Assembly (NCBI GenBank): GCA_026710905.1
Contig: JAPOQD010000022.1
Span: 1 to 45,913 of the forward strand
Length of the DNA stretch: 45,913 nt
Direction: 5' to 3'
Source of the DNA: Halieaceae bacterium
GTDB taxonomy: Bacteria; Pseudomonadota; Gammaproteobacteria; Pseudomonadales; Halieaceae
Positions 17,897-26,530 of the stretch are shown here, piece after piece (the stretch's first letter is position 1; each line of letters begins with the position of its first letter). A program made the translations under genes and the position numbers. Below the pieces are notes generated by a model. The model was given only the letters and a program-made list of their open reading frames with translations. It was not told where the DNA came from and ran no database searches.

Positions 17897-18976
17897 TCAC
17901 CGCACCATCACCACACTGCCTTCGACCACTCCGTCCAGGCCATCGGTAATTACTTCCTCACCAGCCTCCAGGCCCCCCAGCACCAGCAGACGGCGGCTGA
18001 AACCCGCCGCAAGACGAGGCTCTCTGATACGTGCAATAGCTTTTCCCTGCTGGCGTTCCACTACAAAAACCACACGGCGGCGATTGCGGTGGACCAGGGC
18101 GGATTCCGGCAGCAACAAGGCTTCCGGAGCCACCAGACCCTTGATTTCCACACTGGCGGTCATACCCGGCCGCAGCACGCTCGATTCATCTTGCAAGACC
18201 AATTTCACCGGGTAGTTTCCGGTTTGCGGGTCGGCATTAACGCCTACCCATTCCACTAACGCCTCGAAGCTGTGCAGTGGCGCTGCATTTAACTGGACGC
18301 TGGACTGCTGTCCGGGTTGTATCAACAGAAGATCAGCCTCGCTGACCCAGGTTTGCACCCGCATCACATGAGTGACCTGCAGGCTGACCAGGGTCGCCCC
18401 TACTGTTACCGGCTCCCCTGCTTCCACAAACTTTTGCTCCACCAGCCCCCGGCTCGGGCTGAGAATACGGGTATCCGCCAGTTCCCGTTCAGCCAGTCCC
18501 TGGGCGGCCAGCGCCTGCTCATGGCTGGCCAGCGCCGCCGTTACACGCAGCCTGGCGCTGTCGAGATCTTCCCTGGAGATGGAACCACTGTCTGCCAGTT
18601 CGGTACGCCGGCGCAGCAGCAACTGCGCTTCGTCCAGCGCCGCCCTGGCCTGCTCAGCCCTACGGCGCGCCTGGGCAACCCGGTAGTCCTGCTTTTCCCG
18701 GTCGAGTTCCAGCAACAGTTCTCCCGCTGCAACCGCATCCCCTTCATTGACCAGTACCCTGGTCACAGTACCGGCGGCTTCGGAGGCGACATCCAGCTTT
18801 TCCAGGCCTTCTATCACACCGTAGCTGAGCACACTGGTCTGGAGGGGCCGGGATTGCAACCGCTGGGTGGAAACCGTGACGGCTGTCGGAGCATTTTCGG
18901 CATTGGCGTTGCTTCGCTGCTCTGCGCCGCAGGCGGCAAGCAGCAGGCAGAAAACCAGGCTGGCGATACGAGTCAA
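17897..18976 (-). CDS. RND efflux periplasmic adaptor (HlyD/AcrA family) lipoprotein
   Basis: A 359-residue membrane fusion protein that links the RND permease to an outer-membrane channel. The N-terminus TRIASLVFCLLLAACG ends in a lipobox with Cys16, so it should be lipid-anchored. The lipoyl half-motifs (ASEAAGTVTRVLVNEGDAV and SRGLVEQKFVEAGEPV) flank an alpha-helical hairpin rich in Ala, Arg and Glu, followed by beta-barrel and membrane-proximal parts ending RRLLVLGGLEAGEEVITDGL. The start appears to be TTG 18976: no ATG or GTG lies in frame nearby upstream, and starting there gives a perfect signal peptide, but no strong ribosome site is visible. The deacylase gene ends 71 bases upstream. 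Confidence 0.88.
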   Translation of the reverse strand: MTRIASLVFCLLLAACGAEQRSNANAENAPTAVTVSTQRLQSRPLQTSVLSYGVIEGLEKLDVASEAAGTVTRVLVNEGDAVAAGELLLELDREKQDYRVAQARRRAEQARAALDEAQLLLRRRTELADSGSISREDLDSARLRVTAALASHEQALAAQGLAERELADTRILSPSRGLVEQKFVEAGEPVTVGATLVSLQVTHVMRVQTWVSEADLLLIQPGQQSSVQLNAAPLHSFEALVEWVGVNADPQTGNYPVKLVLQDESSVLRPGMTASVEIKGLVAPEALLLPESALVHRNRRRVVFVVERQQGKAIARIREPRLAAGFSRRLLVLGGLEAGEEVITDGLDGVVEGSVVMVR

Positions 18977-19047
18977 GGGCTTTAAACAATCAACGGCTGG
19001 GCAGCGGATTCTATATACTGAAAGAATCTATCGCAAAAATCGCCGCT

Positions 19048-20919
19048 TCAGGCGGCCCGAAGAGCCCTGCCCAGAGTGGCGCTGCCCAGTTCAGGCGTGA
19101 AATCGCTGCCGTCCCACACTTCCACACCATTGATCAGCACCCGCGAAACCACGCCATCCGAGCGATTCACCATTTGCCGATGTTCAAACAGGTCGCGGTA
19201 GATCAAGTGGCGGTTGGGGTCACACTGGTAGTTGCGCAAGGCTTCCGGGTTGAGCATGGTAATGTCAGCCTGGGCGCCGATATCCAGAGTCCCCACATCC
19301 AGACCAAAAAAACGGGCAGGCTCACTGGTGAGGCGTTGCACCATGCGGCTGACGGTATCCAATGATTGCTCGGAGGCCAGCTTCAAGGACATCAGGTTGG
19401 CGTCGAAAAATGCCATGTTGGTGATGTGGGCGCCGGAGTCGTTGAAACCCGGCAGAGTGTTTTCATGCAGTAGCAAACCCAGCGTGGCCCGATTACCGAC
19501 GTTGCCGTTGTCAACCCAGAAACGGAAATTCTTGTCGTACTCACGCAACATGTGCAACATGAAATTGGCGTCGTCCCCGATCGGATCGGGAAATTTGTCA
19601 AAGGCTTCCCGCTCAGCCGCGCTGCGGGCCTGCCCGGTGTTACCGAGTTGGTAGTCCTGCAGGCGCTCCAGTACCTGTTGGAAGTTTTCACCTTCCCATT
19701 CCGCCACCGGCGCGCCGTCGAACACCATCAGATTAAATTCGCGAATCACCAGGCAATCGGGAACGCCGAGCCTGGCTTTCAAATGCGCGAGGTTAAAGCC
19801 GCGGCGCCCATGTAACCAGTCCCTGCGAAATTCGGCAATGAAGCCGGGGTCATTGAGCAGAGCCAGGCGCCCTTCTACATCGTCGTATTCCCTGGCGATG
19901 AGTTTGCAGGTGGATGCCAACTCTTCATACAGCGGGCTGACAATGCCGTCGGACCAGACCCGAAAATTGCTGCCCAGGGCCTGAAAATGCATGTCGCCCT
20001 GAAAAAATCTATTGTTCATCAGTTTGGCGAAGCCCAGGAACAGATTGGAGCCCTTGGGCATCAATGGGAACTCCAAGGCGCTGAGTGCGGAAGTTTTCAG
20101 GGTGGCGCCAAACAGGCGGCCACTGGTAAAGGCAAAGTACAGGAACGCCTTGAGACGATTTTCCAGGATCGGTGTAGTCTGCCAAACCCGATTACGCTCA
20201 CGCAGCACCTGGAGCAAACGTTTCATTTCCCTTCGGGGGGCGAACTGTGTGGGAATCCGCTTGTCGGTATTGGACTCATTGGCCATGTAGTGAAACGGCA
20301 GACCATCCGTGCTCATTCCCATGTACCCTTGCTCAAGGGCTTGTTCCAGCAGGGCCGCCATCTGCTCCAGTTCGGCATCGTTGGGGACGCGGCTGATACT
20401 GTCCGCCAGGCCCATTACTTCCACCCGCAACATGGAATGGGGTAAAAAAGCCGCGACATTGGGACCCAGGGGTAACTGCTTGAAGTGGTCCAGGTAGGCG
20501 CCGGTGTTATCCCAGCTCACCGCATCCACACATTTGCCCAGCACCGCCTTGGGAATATTTTCCACCCGCGCAAAGCAGTCCACTATCGGGTTGGCGCCAT
20601 CCATGAGTTGCTTGCCGAAGCAGACACCCAGGCTACAGTTGCCCACCAACACCGTGGTGGTGCCATGGCGCACAACCTCAGGAAGGCCCGGTTCAAGGTC
20701 TACTTCCAGGTCCAGGTGGGTGTGAATATCCAGCAACCCCGGCAATAACCACTGGCCGGAGCCGACAATCACTTCGGTCGCAAGTTCCGGCGCCAGTACC
20801 GAGCCCCGGGCCGCTACCTTGCCGTCCTTGAGCGCGATATCAAGCTGTTGGGGCGCACCGCCATGGCCGTCAAAGACCAGAGCCCCGCGAATCAGCGTGT
20901 CCCAGATAAGCTCGGCCAA
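19048..20919 (-). CDS. N-acyl-D-amino-acid deacylase-like amidohydrolase
   Basis: A cytoplasmic zinc-dependent amidohydrolase of about 623 residues, related to D-aminoacylases and dihydropyrimidinases. From the TTG at 20919 the protein begins LAELIWDTLIRGALVFDGHG, exactly the family's usual first strand, and AAGAGG lies just upstream. ATG 20955 or 21000 are alternatives that add non-conserved residues. Motifs in order: DIHTHLDLE (metal ligands), LVGNCSLG (the Cys seen in D-aminoacylases), LPHSMLR, GMSTDGLPFHY, NDSGAH and the closing GTLDIGAQADITMLNP. It is longer than the roughly 480-residue D-aminoacylases, with a central insertion, as in the long group common in marine proteobacteria. It sits downstream of ald and ldcA, with an AT-rich region and a repeat element in between. 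Confidence 0.87.
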   Translation of the reverse strand: MAELIWDTLIRGALVFDGHGGAPQQLDIALKDGKVAARGSVLAPELATEVIVGSGQWLLPGLLDIHTHLDLEVDLEPGLPEVVRHGTTTVLVGNCSLGVCFGKQLMDGANPIVDCFARVENIPKAVLGKCVDAVSWDNTGAYLDHFKQLPLGPNVAAFLPHSMLRVEVMGLADSISRVPNDAELEQMAALLEQALEQGYMGMSTDGLPFHYMANESNTDKRIPTQFAPRREMKRLLQVLRERNRVWQTTPILENRLKAFLYFAFTSGRLFGATLKTSALSALEFPLMPKGSNLFLGFAKLMNNRFFQGDMHFQALGSNFRVWSDGIVSPLYEELASTCKLIAREYDDVEGRLALLNDPGFIAEFRRDWLHGRRGFNLAHLKARLGVPDCLVIREFNLMVFDGAPVAEWEGENFQQVLERLQDYQLGNTGQARSAAEREAFDKFPDPIGDDANFMLHMLREYDKNFRFWVDNGNVGNRATLGLLLHENTLPGFNDSGAHITNMAFFDANLMSLKLASEQSLDTVSRMVQRLTSEPARFFGLDVGTLDIGAQADITMLNPEALRNYQCDPNRHLIYRDLFEHRQMVNRSDGVVSRVLINGVEVWDGSDFTPELGSATLGRALRAA

Positions 20920-21087
20920 TTTCCTCTTACTCCCCCATGTTTCCGGCAAGCGCATTGTGCAATGCAGAGACTTTCCCGGCAAGTTGCCGAACGAGCCCAT
21001 GTTGAAGCGATCATCAAGGCTTATTGGCAAACATTCCCGGCTCGGATGGTCTGATCAAAAATTAATACAATACATAAAATATAGAAT

Positions 21088-21114
21088 ATATCTTATTGAA
21101 ATATAATAAGATAT
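21088..21114. promoter_or_regulatory. AT-rich perfect palindrome, possible operator
   Basis: ATATCTTATT (21088-21097) and AATAAGATAT (21105-21114) are exact inverted copies around a seven-base spacer. It lies upstream of the deacylase gene within an AT-rich stretch, which suits a dimeric regulator site. No particular regulator is implied. Confidence 0.45.
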
Positions 21115-21132
21115 TTTAGAATAAGACATAGG

Positions 21133-21298
21133 GTAACTACTCGTCCCCCTGCTCCGTCCGGGGTCGGGAATTGGTGTGCCGACAGGCGGGTGCGTAGGGG
21201 CGCGGCCCGCGCAATGTTTGCATTTGGCAGTTTGGCTCCCCGAATGTGCGGGCAACACATGGGTCGTCCCTACAGCCTGTGGGGGCGTGAGTAGTTAC
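21133..21298. mobile_element. 166-bp inverted-repeat-bounded element (MITE-like or palindromic repeat)
   Basis: The ends are exact inverted copies: GTAACTACTC (21133-21142) and GAGTAGTTAC (21289-21298), with imperfect pairing continuing inward through C-rich and G-rich runs. Inside, GTAGGGGCG (21194-21202) pairs with CGTCCCTAC (21265-21273) with one mismatch. The GC-rich interior contrasts with the AT-rich flank. It encodes nothing. It resembles small non-autonomous elements or dispersed palindromic repeats; no clear target duplication is seen. Confidence 0.55.
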
Positions 21299-21312
21299 AA
21301 TACAGGCTGCAA

Positions 21313-22434
21313 TTAACCTGAGCCCGCCAAAGCTGTTGCGGCATCAACGTAGTCAAGCCCCAAGGCTTCACTGACCGCACGGTAAGTTACCTGGCCTCGA
21401 TGCACATTGAGACCATTGCGCAAATTCCTGTCCTCAAGCAGCGCCCCTGCGCCCTTTTCGGCCAGGCCCAGCGCAAACGGCAGGACGGCGTTATTCAGCG
21501 CCTGGGTGGCGGTTCGCGCCACCGCGCCAGGCATATTGGTGACGCAGTAGTGGACAACATCATCGACGACATAGACCGGGTTCTTGTGTGTGGTCGGTTT
21601 GGAGGTCTCAAAACTGCCCCCCTGGTCAATGGCGACATCCACGACTACACTGCCTCCCTGCATGTGCCTGATACTATCCCTGGTCAACACTTTCGGCGCC
21701 GTGGCGCCCGGTACCAGTACCGCACCAATCACCAGGTCCGACTCCAGGGCATACTCTTCAATGGCGCTTGCCGTCGAATAGACGCAACGGACGCGGCCTG
21801 CGTATTCGATATCCAGTTGACTCAGACGCGCCAGCGAACGATCCAGAATGGTCACGTCCGCGCCCATGCCTACCGCCATGTAGGCGGCGTTATTACCGAC
21901 TACCCCGCCACCAATGACTGTCACTTTGGCCGGCGCCACCCCGGGCACACCGGACAATAGAACACCGCGTCCGCCTTGTATTTTCTCCAGATAATGCGCG
22001 CCGGCCTGTACAGACAGCCGGCCGGCAACAACGCTCATCGGGGCCAGCAGCGGCAGCGTTCCGGAATCATCGGTAACGGTTTCATAGGCGATGCAGGTGG
22101 CGCCGGATGCCAACAGCAACTCCGTTTGCTCCAGGTCTGGCGCCAAATGCAGATAGGTGAACAACAGTTGCCCCTGGTGGAGCATTTTACATTCCTCCGG
22201 CTGTGGCTCCTTGACCTTGACGATCAATTCCGATTCGTCAAAAATCTGTTGCGCCCGGTCCACAATCACCGCACCGGCATCCAGGTAATCTTCATTCGAA
22301 AAACCGATCGCAGCGCCGGCATCGTGCTGCAGCGTCACTCGATGGCCATGACGGCATAATTCCCTAACCGAGGCAGGTGTCAAACCAACCCGATATTCAT
22401 GGTCCTTGATTTCTATTGGGACTCCGATCAACAT
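21313..22434 (-). CDS. ald: Alanine dehydrogenase
   Basis: A 373-residue NAD-dependent enzyme that reversibly deaminates L-alanine to pyruvate and ammonia in the cytoplasm. The N-terminus MLIGVPIEIKDHEYRVGLTP carries the substrate-binding Arg. VKVKEPQPEE carries the binding Lys (about residue 74), YLHLAPDLEQT the catalytic His (about 95), and VIGGGVVGNNAAYMAVGMGADVTILD the NAD-binding fold. SVQAGAHYLEK and the ending are typical and the length is that of the family. It begins 26 bases after the LD-carboxypeptidase gene on the same strand, with GAGAG before the ATG, so an operon is likely. This fits use of alanine freed from peptidoglycan or other peptides; D-Ala would need a racemase or oxidase encoded elsewhere. 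Confidence 0.96.
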   Translation of the reverse strand: MLIGVPIEIKDHEYRVGLTPASVRELCRHGHRVTLQHDAGAAIGFSNEDYLDAGAVIVDRAQQIFDESELIVKVKEPQPEECKMLHQGQLLFTYLHLAPDLEQTELLLASGATCIAYETVTDDSGTLPLLAPMSVVAGRLSVQAGAHYLEKIQGGRGVLLSGVPGVAPAKVTVIGGGVVGNNAAYMAVGMGADVTILDRSLARLSQLDIEYAGRVRCVYSTASAIEEYALESDLVIGAVLVPGATAPKVLTRDSIRHMQGGSVVVDVAIDQGGSFETSKPTTHKNPVYVVDDVVHYCVTNMPGAVARTATQALNNAVLPFALGLAEKGAGALLEDRNLRNGLNVHRGQVTYRAVSEALGLDYVDAATALAGSG

Positions 22435-22460
22435 GGTTACTCTCGCGTTTTAAGCCGCAG

Positions 22461-23492
22461 CTACAGCACGGCGGGTTCCAGTAATTCCAGTTCTCCCCGG
22501 CTGGCGTCCATGCTGGCGGGTATGCCGATAGGCAGAGTGCTGTTCTGCGAAATGTGACCGAACATGGCGCCATAGTAACAGGGCAAGCCCAGCGGTTCGA
22601 AGTGCTGCCGCAGCACGTCCATGAGACTGAAATCCCCGAGGCCGCGCTTCGGAACGATGCGGCTGAACTGACCAAAAACGATGCCGGACAGTTTTTTCAT
22701 TTCTCCCGACAACCTTAGTTGGGTCAGCAGGCGGTCGACTCGGTACACCGCTTCACCCACGTCTTCCAGAAACAGGATTTTATGCTCGAAAGAGGGTAGA
22801 TAGGGCGTGCCCAGCAGTCCGCAGACAAGGCTTAAATTGCCGCCGATCAATTCACCTCTGGCCGTGCCGGGGACAATGGTCTGGGTTCGATTCTGTTTGG
22901 CGATCAGGTCGTCCCCGGCCTCCCGCGGGTTGACGTAGCGCATGGCGCGAGCCTCAAACAGCAGGCCGCGCATGGATTCCAACGTGAATTCATTCCACTC
23001 GGACCACACATTGGGGCCGTGAAAGGTTATCAGGCCGGTTTTGGCGTGGACCGCATTGAGCAGGCTGGTGATATCGCTATAGCCCAGCAAGATCTTCGGA
23101 TTCGCCGCAAGGGCTTCGTAGTCCAGCAACGGCAACAGACGGCTTGAACCCCAGCCGCCACGCAAGCAAAAAATCGCCTTGATCGAAGGATCGTGAACCG
23201 CTTTATTGAAATCCTCCGCCCGCTGTTGATCCCTGCCGGCAAAGTAGCCGAAGCGCTCCAGTACATGCCGGCCGGGCTGCGCCTTGAGACCCATGGCCTC
23301 CAGGGTTTCCACTGCCAAGCGAACTTCCAACTGTTCATAGGCCACAGTGGCCAGTGCCAAAATCGCCACCTTGTCGCCTGGGCGCAGGCGCACAGGTTTG
23401 AGCCTGCCCACCTTGCTACCGGCCGTAACCGGCAATGCCGGCAACGAGCCGGCAACCATACTCCAAGCAATAAACTGTCTGCGTTTCAACAC
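22461..23492 (-). CDS. LD-carboxypeptidase (S66 family) with Tat-type signal
   Basis: About 343 residues from GTG 23492, with GGAAGAG just upstream; longer in-frame readings add unrelated sequence reaching into the control region. The N-terminus (KRRQFIAWSMVAGSLPALP) has a twin-arginine-like RRxF motif and a hydrophobic stretch, so export by Tat is likely, unlike the cytoplasmic E. coli LdcA. The S66 fold is shown by RPGDKVAILALAT, the nucleophile motif RGGWGSSR (Ser116), the GNLSLVCGLLGTPY segment, LFLEDVGE with the catalytic Glu, and the late GHISQN carrying the His. S66 enzymes remove the terminal D-Ala from murein tetrapeptides, or hydrolyse related L,D bonds. It sits upstream of ald and head to head with the VanX-type gene. 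Confidence 0.9.
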   Translation of the reverse strand: MLKRRQFIAWSMVAGSLPALPVTAGSKVGRLKPVRLRPGDKVAILALATVAYEQLEVRLAVETLEAMGLKAQPGRHVLERFGYFAGRDQQRAEDFNKAVHDPSIKAIFCLRGGWGSSRLLPLLDYEALAANPKILLGYSDITSLLNAVHAKTGLITFHGPNVWSEWNEFTLESMRGLLFEARAMRYVNPREAGDDLIAKQNRTQTIVPGTARGELIGGNLSLVCGLLGTPYLPSFEHKILFLEDVGEAVYRVDRLLTQLRLSGEMKKLSGIVFGQFSRIVPKRGLGDFSLMDVLRQHFEPLGLPCYYGAMFGHISQNSTLPIGIPASMDASRGELELLEPAVL

Positions 23493-23530
23493 AGCTCTTC
23501 CACCGAGTGGGCCTGGCCTGTCTCTGCAGC

Positions 23531-23560
23531 TTGCCGGGCAGGCGCGGATTGTGCCATATT
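23531..23560 (+). promoter_or_regulatory. Candidate sigma-70 promoter of the VanX-type dipeptidase gene
   Basis: TTGCCG (23531-23536) and CATATT (23555-23560), 18 bases apart, each match four of six consensus positions. Transcription would begin near 23567, about 29 bases before the ATG at 23596. Found by eye. Confidence 0.35.
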
Positions 23561-23595
23561 TGCAGCCTTCTCTGAACCCCGGAAATTTGCCCTCA

Positions 23596-24279
23596 ATGCG
23601 TGCTCTGCAAGCCTTGCTGACCTTATCCTGCTGTCTGAGCTTGACGGTTGGTCTTCCGTCCGCCGCTGCTGAGACAGAAGTCGAATTAGTCAACATTCAC
23701 AGCCTGTCCCCCGCCATTGTCGTCAACGCCCGTTATGCCGGCAATGACAATTTCATGGGCAGACCCGCGGATGGCTACCTGGCCGCCAATTGCCTGCTTA
23801 CCCCCCAGGCTGCCGCCGCCCTGGCCCAGGTTCAGGCCGAGGTTGAAGCTTTTGGTCTTGAAATCGTGGTATTCGACTGCTACCGGCCACAGCGCGCCGT
23901 CGATCACTTCATGCGCTGGATCGCCAACCCTGGCGATACGGTGAACAAGCAGATCTACTACCCCAATGTCCCCAAGCAGCGGCTGGTGGAAGAAGGCTAC
24001 ATCGCGGAAAAGTCTGGCCACTCCCGTGGCAGTACGGTGGATCTGAGCCTGCGCTTTACTGGTGGCCGATTGCTCGACATGGGCACCCCCTGGGATTTTT
24101 TTGACCCCCGTTCCCACACCGGGGACCGCAGCATACAGGGTCAGGCCCGCGCCAACCGGCTGTTGTTGCTGAGTGTGATGAGCCGGCATGGCTTTAGCAA
24201 CTACCCTGCCGAATGGTGGCATTTCACCCTGGAAAATGAGCCCTTGCAGGATGTTTATCTCGACCTCCCGGTGCGCTAG
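23596..24279 (+). CDS. D-alanyl-D-alanine dipeptidase (VanX/DdpX family), secreted
   Basis: A 227-residue M15D-type zinc peptidase that splits D-Ala-D-Ala. ATG 23596 gives a Sec signal peptide (MRALQALLTLSCCLSLTVGL, cleaved near AAAET); a longer in-frame reading would cross the divergent promoter region. The first zinc motif SGHSRGSTVD provides His142 and Asp149, and EWWHF provides the catalytic Glu206 and ligand His209; FDCYRPQRAV carries the substrate-binding Arg. The family signature and spacing are intact. VanX proper is cytoplasmic; secreted forms in Gram-negatives are thought to feed on wall fragments. No vanA/vanH-like genes are nearby, so glycopeptide resistance is unlikely. It is divergent from the LD-carboxypeptidase gene (103 bases between starts). 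Confidence 0.93.
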   Translation: MRALQALLTLSCCLSLTVGLPSAAAETEVELVNIHSLSPAIVVNARYAGNDNFMGRPADGYLAANCLLTPQAAAALAQVQAEVEAFGLEIVVFDCYRPQRAVDHFMRWIANPGDTVNKQIYYPNVPKQRLVEEGYIAEKSGHSRGSTVDLSLRFTGGRLLDMGTPWDFFDPRSHTGDRSIQGQARANRLLLLSVMSRHGFSNYPAEWWHFTLENEPLQDVYLDLPVR

Positions 24280-24335
24280 GCTGAGGTAGCGATAAACGGA
24301 TTTGGAAGTAACTAATTGAGATATAACAAGAATCA

Positions 24336-24357
24336 TTGAGCCGGTAGCGGCTGTCAA
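24336..24357. terminator. Hairpin between convergent dipeptidase and S46 peptidase genes
   Basis: AGCCG (24339-24343), loop GTAG and CGGCT (24348-24352) form a stem that can lengthen through TTGA and TCAA with a small bulge. It lies between two convergent genes but lacks a T-tract, so its role as terminator is only suggested by position. Confidence 0.3.
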
Positions 24358-24364
24358 CTGCCAG

Positions 24365-26530
24365 TCAGCGGACTACATTCATCTCGCTGATCAGTGCTCC
24401 CGCGCCGTCAATCTTTTCCATCACCCACAGCATGTAGCGGGTATCAACGTGAATCGAGCGAGTGGTGCGCGGGTCGAACAACCAGTCGGAATTGACGCTT
24501 TCCAGCGTACCATCGAACAGCAAGCCCACCAGTTCGCCCCTGGCGTTCAACGTTGCCGAGCCGGAATTGCCGCCAGTGGAATCGAGATCGGAGAGAAAGT
24601 TCACCGGCACTGAGCCGAGTGGCTCCAGTTGGTAACCGCCGTAATCGGCCGCACGTATACGTTCGAGTTGTACGGCCGGCGCATTGAACGGGGGAAACCC
24701 CGTGTATTTTTGCAGAATACCTTCGAGACTGGTGAATGGCTGGTAGATCAGCCCGTCCAGCGGCGACCCGCCCTTGACTGTTCCATAGGTAACTCTCAGC
24801 GTGGAATTGGCGTCGGGATAGGCCAGGTGGCCTCTTGAAGCCTGCCACTCGATAATTGCTTGCATGTATCGAGGGCGCAGTAGACTGGTTTGCCCGGCGC
24901 GGGTTTTGGATGCTTCTTCAATTTCCATGTCGGTCTCGTAAAGCGCCACCGCCAGGCGCATGAACGGGTCATTTCCGGCTTCCAGTTCCTCTGCCGACGC
25001 CTGCATCGCCGCCAAACGGGTTGCTTTATCATTGAGCGTCGTACCAGCGTAATAACTGTCCAATTCCTGCGACAGGGCCGTTGCGCCGTAGCCGTCTTTC
25101 AGACCGAGCGCAGCGTCGAATGCGGTAAAGCGCATTGCCTTGGGTTGCGCCAGATAGCCGCGCAGAAACAGCATCCATTCCTCTTTGTCCACTCCGGCAT
25201 CATAGCGCCGGCCGATCAGATTCATAGTTTGCCGGATCATGTTCATATCGCGTTCCTGGTAACCGCTTTCTCGCTCTGAGTCGGGCTTGCTCCGTTCCCT
25301 CGCCAGGCGGTACAAACGCTGCGCGGCGCCAAGTAGCTGCGGGCGCCTGGCGTTGCGATACCAGAATTCGCGCTTCTGCTCCGCAGCGGTCTGTTCCGCC
25401 ACAAAATCGAGTTGCCGGATTGCATCTCTGAATGGCGCCCGCTCCGCCTCCGCGGCAATCCAGGCGTCGAGTTGGGCTTCCCGCCCGGCCCGGTGTTCCA
25501 GCAGATTCTGTCGACGCGCACCTTCAATTTGCCCACGCAGGTTCTTGAGGGCGTTATTCAGGCTGGAAAGACGGGAGGCGTAGCGGATGCGCTGATCGCT
25601 GCCCTCGGGCGCAGCGGCCTCTATAACCGCAATCCATTCTGCGAAGAGAGTGACCAATTGGGGATAGGCCCAGTCGAAAGTGTGGGCTGCCGTCGCGAGA
25701 CGCGCATAGCGTGAAGTGGCGCCGGGATAGCCCATGGCCATCACAAAACTGCCTTCTTCGAGCCCGTCGGCAGACACCTTGAGGTAATGTGCGGGAGTGT
25801 ACGGCACGTTGTCCGCAGAGTAGTCCGCCGTTCTGCCATCGGTGGAAACGTAAGCCCGGTAGAAAGCGAAGTCTCCGCTGTGACGCGGCCAGCGCCAGTT
25901 GTCGATGTCCCCACCGTAGTTGCCGATAGCGTCCGCAGGCGCGTAGGCGATGCGCACATCGCGGATTTCAAGGCGTTTGATGAGTTGGTATTGCAGGCCG
26001 CCATAAAATGGCGGTACTTGACAGCGGTGTCCGGGGTCGGACTCGCATTCCTTGATCAGTGTCTTCTCACGCTGCTCGATAATCTCATAACGTTCACGGG
26101 GCGGAAGGTCCGGGTCGAGGCCGCCGTTTAGCCGTTCCGTCACGTCGTCCACCTGCACCGTAACGTACACCCGCGAACCCGGCGCCGCGGGCAGTTCATC
26201 CGCCATGGACGCAGCCAGGAATCCATTTTCGAGGTAGTTGTTACGACTGTTTGAATGAAACTGCACGGAACCGCGTGCACAGTGATGGTTGGTAACCACC
26301 AGCCCGTGTGGGGAAACGAAAGATGCCGTGCAGCCGCCCAGCGAGATCACGGCTGCCATGGGAAACTTTGTCAGGTCCGCAAGTTCGGACGGCTCGAGCT
26401 GCAAGCCGGCGGTGCGCAAGCCGCCGGCGATACCGGGGAGCTGACCGGGAGTAAACATACCCTCAAAGGCCGAGGCTGCGCCGGCGATGATTCCACAGCA
26501 AACTGCGAGAGTGCGGATGGATGTGTACAT
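24365..26530 (-). CDS. S46 family dipeptidyl peptidase (DPP7-like), secreted
   Basis: A 721-residue serine exopeptidase that removes dipeptides from the N-terminus of peptides in the periplasm or at the surface. ATG 26530 follows GGAG at good spacing and starts a signal peptide (IRTLAVCCGIIAGAASA, then FEGMFTP). The triad is visible: TNHHC (His82/83), GDIDNWRWPRHSGDFAFYRAY with the catalytic Asp, and TGGNSGS with nucleophile Ser656. Eighteen residues on, where DPP11 enzymes have Arg for acidic P1 residues, this protein has Gly674 (LFDG), suggesting DPP7-like preference for hydrophobic or broad P1 residues. Length matches the family. It is divergent from a TonB-dependent receptor gene, a pairing that suggests peptide uptake. 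Confidence 0.94.
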   Translation of the reverse strand: MYTSIRTLAVCCGIIAGAASAFEGMFTPGQLPGIAGGLRTAGLQLEPSELADLTKFPMAAVISLGGCTASFVSPHGLVVTNHHCARGSVQFHSNSRNNYLENGFLAASMADELPAAPGSRVYVTVQVDDVTERLNGGLDPDLPPRERYEIIEQREKTLIKECESDPGHRCQVPPFYGGLQYQLIKRLEIRDVRIAYAPADAIGNYGGDIDNWRWPRHSGDFAFYRAYVSTDGRTADYSADNVPYTPAHYLKVSADGLEEGSFVMAMGYPGATSRYARLATAAHTFDWAYPQLVTLFAEWIAVIEAAAPEGSDQRIRYASRLSSLNNALKNLRGQIEGARRQNLLEHRAGREAQLDAWIAAEAERAPFRDAIRQLDFVAEQTAAEQKREFWYRNARRPQLLGAAQRLYRLARERSKPDSERESGYQERDMNMIRQTMNLIGRRYDAGVDKEEWMLFLRGYLAQPKAMRFTAFDAALGLKDGYGATALSQELDSYYAGTTLNDKATRLAAMQASAEELEAGNDPFMRLAVALYETDMEIEEASKTRAGQTSLLRPRYMQAIIEWQASRGHLAYPDANSTLRVTYGTVKGGSPLDGLIYQPFTSLEGILQKYTGFPPFNAPAVQLERIRAADYGGYQLEPLGSVPVNFLSDLDSTGGNSGSATLNARGELVGLLFDGTLESVNSDWLFDPRTTRSIHVDTRYMLWVMEKIDGAGALISEMNVVR

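Larger units (their letters stand above)
20920..21312. other. Intergenic region: AT-rich promoter-like stretch and 166-bp inverted-repeat element
   Basis: From about 21055 to 21128 the sequence is strikingly AT-rich against GC-rich surroundings and carries a palindrome (listed separately). This is probably the promoter zone of the deacylase gene. The part 21133-21298 is an element bounded by inverted repeats (listed separately). If an ATG at 20955 or 21000 is the true deacylase start, the gap is correspondingly shorter. Confidence 0.6.

Noticed and set aside
23493-23696. 68-residue N-terminal extension of the LD-carboxypeptidase
   Set aside because: It would overlap the divergent VanX-type gene and its promoter; the GTG at 23492 has a ribosome site and starts the signal peptide.
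23596-24279. VanX as part of a glycopeptide-resistance operon
   Set aside because: There is a Sec signal peptide and no vanA, vanH, vanR or vanS-like gene nearby.
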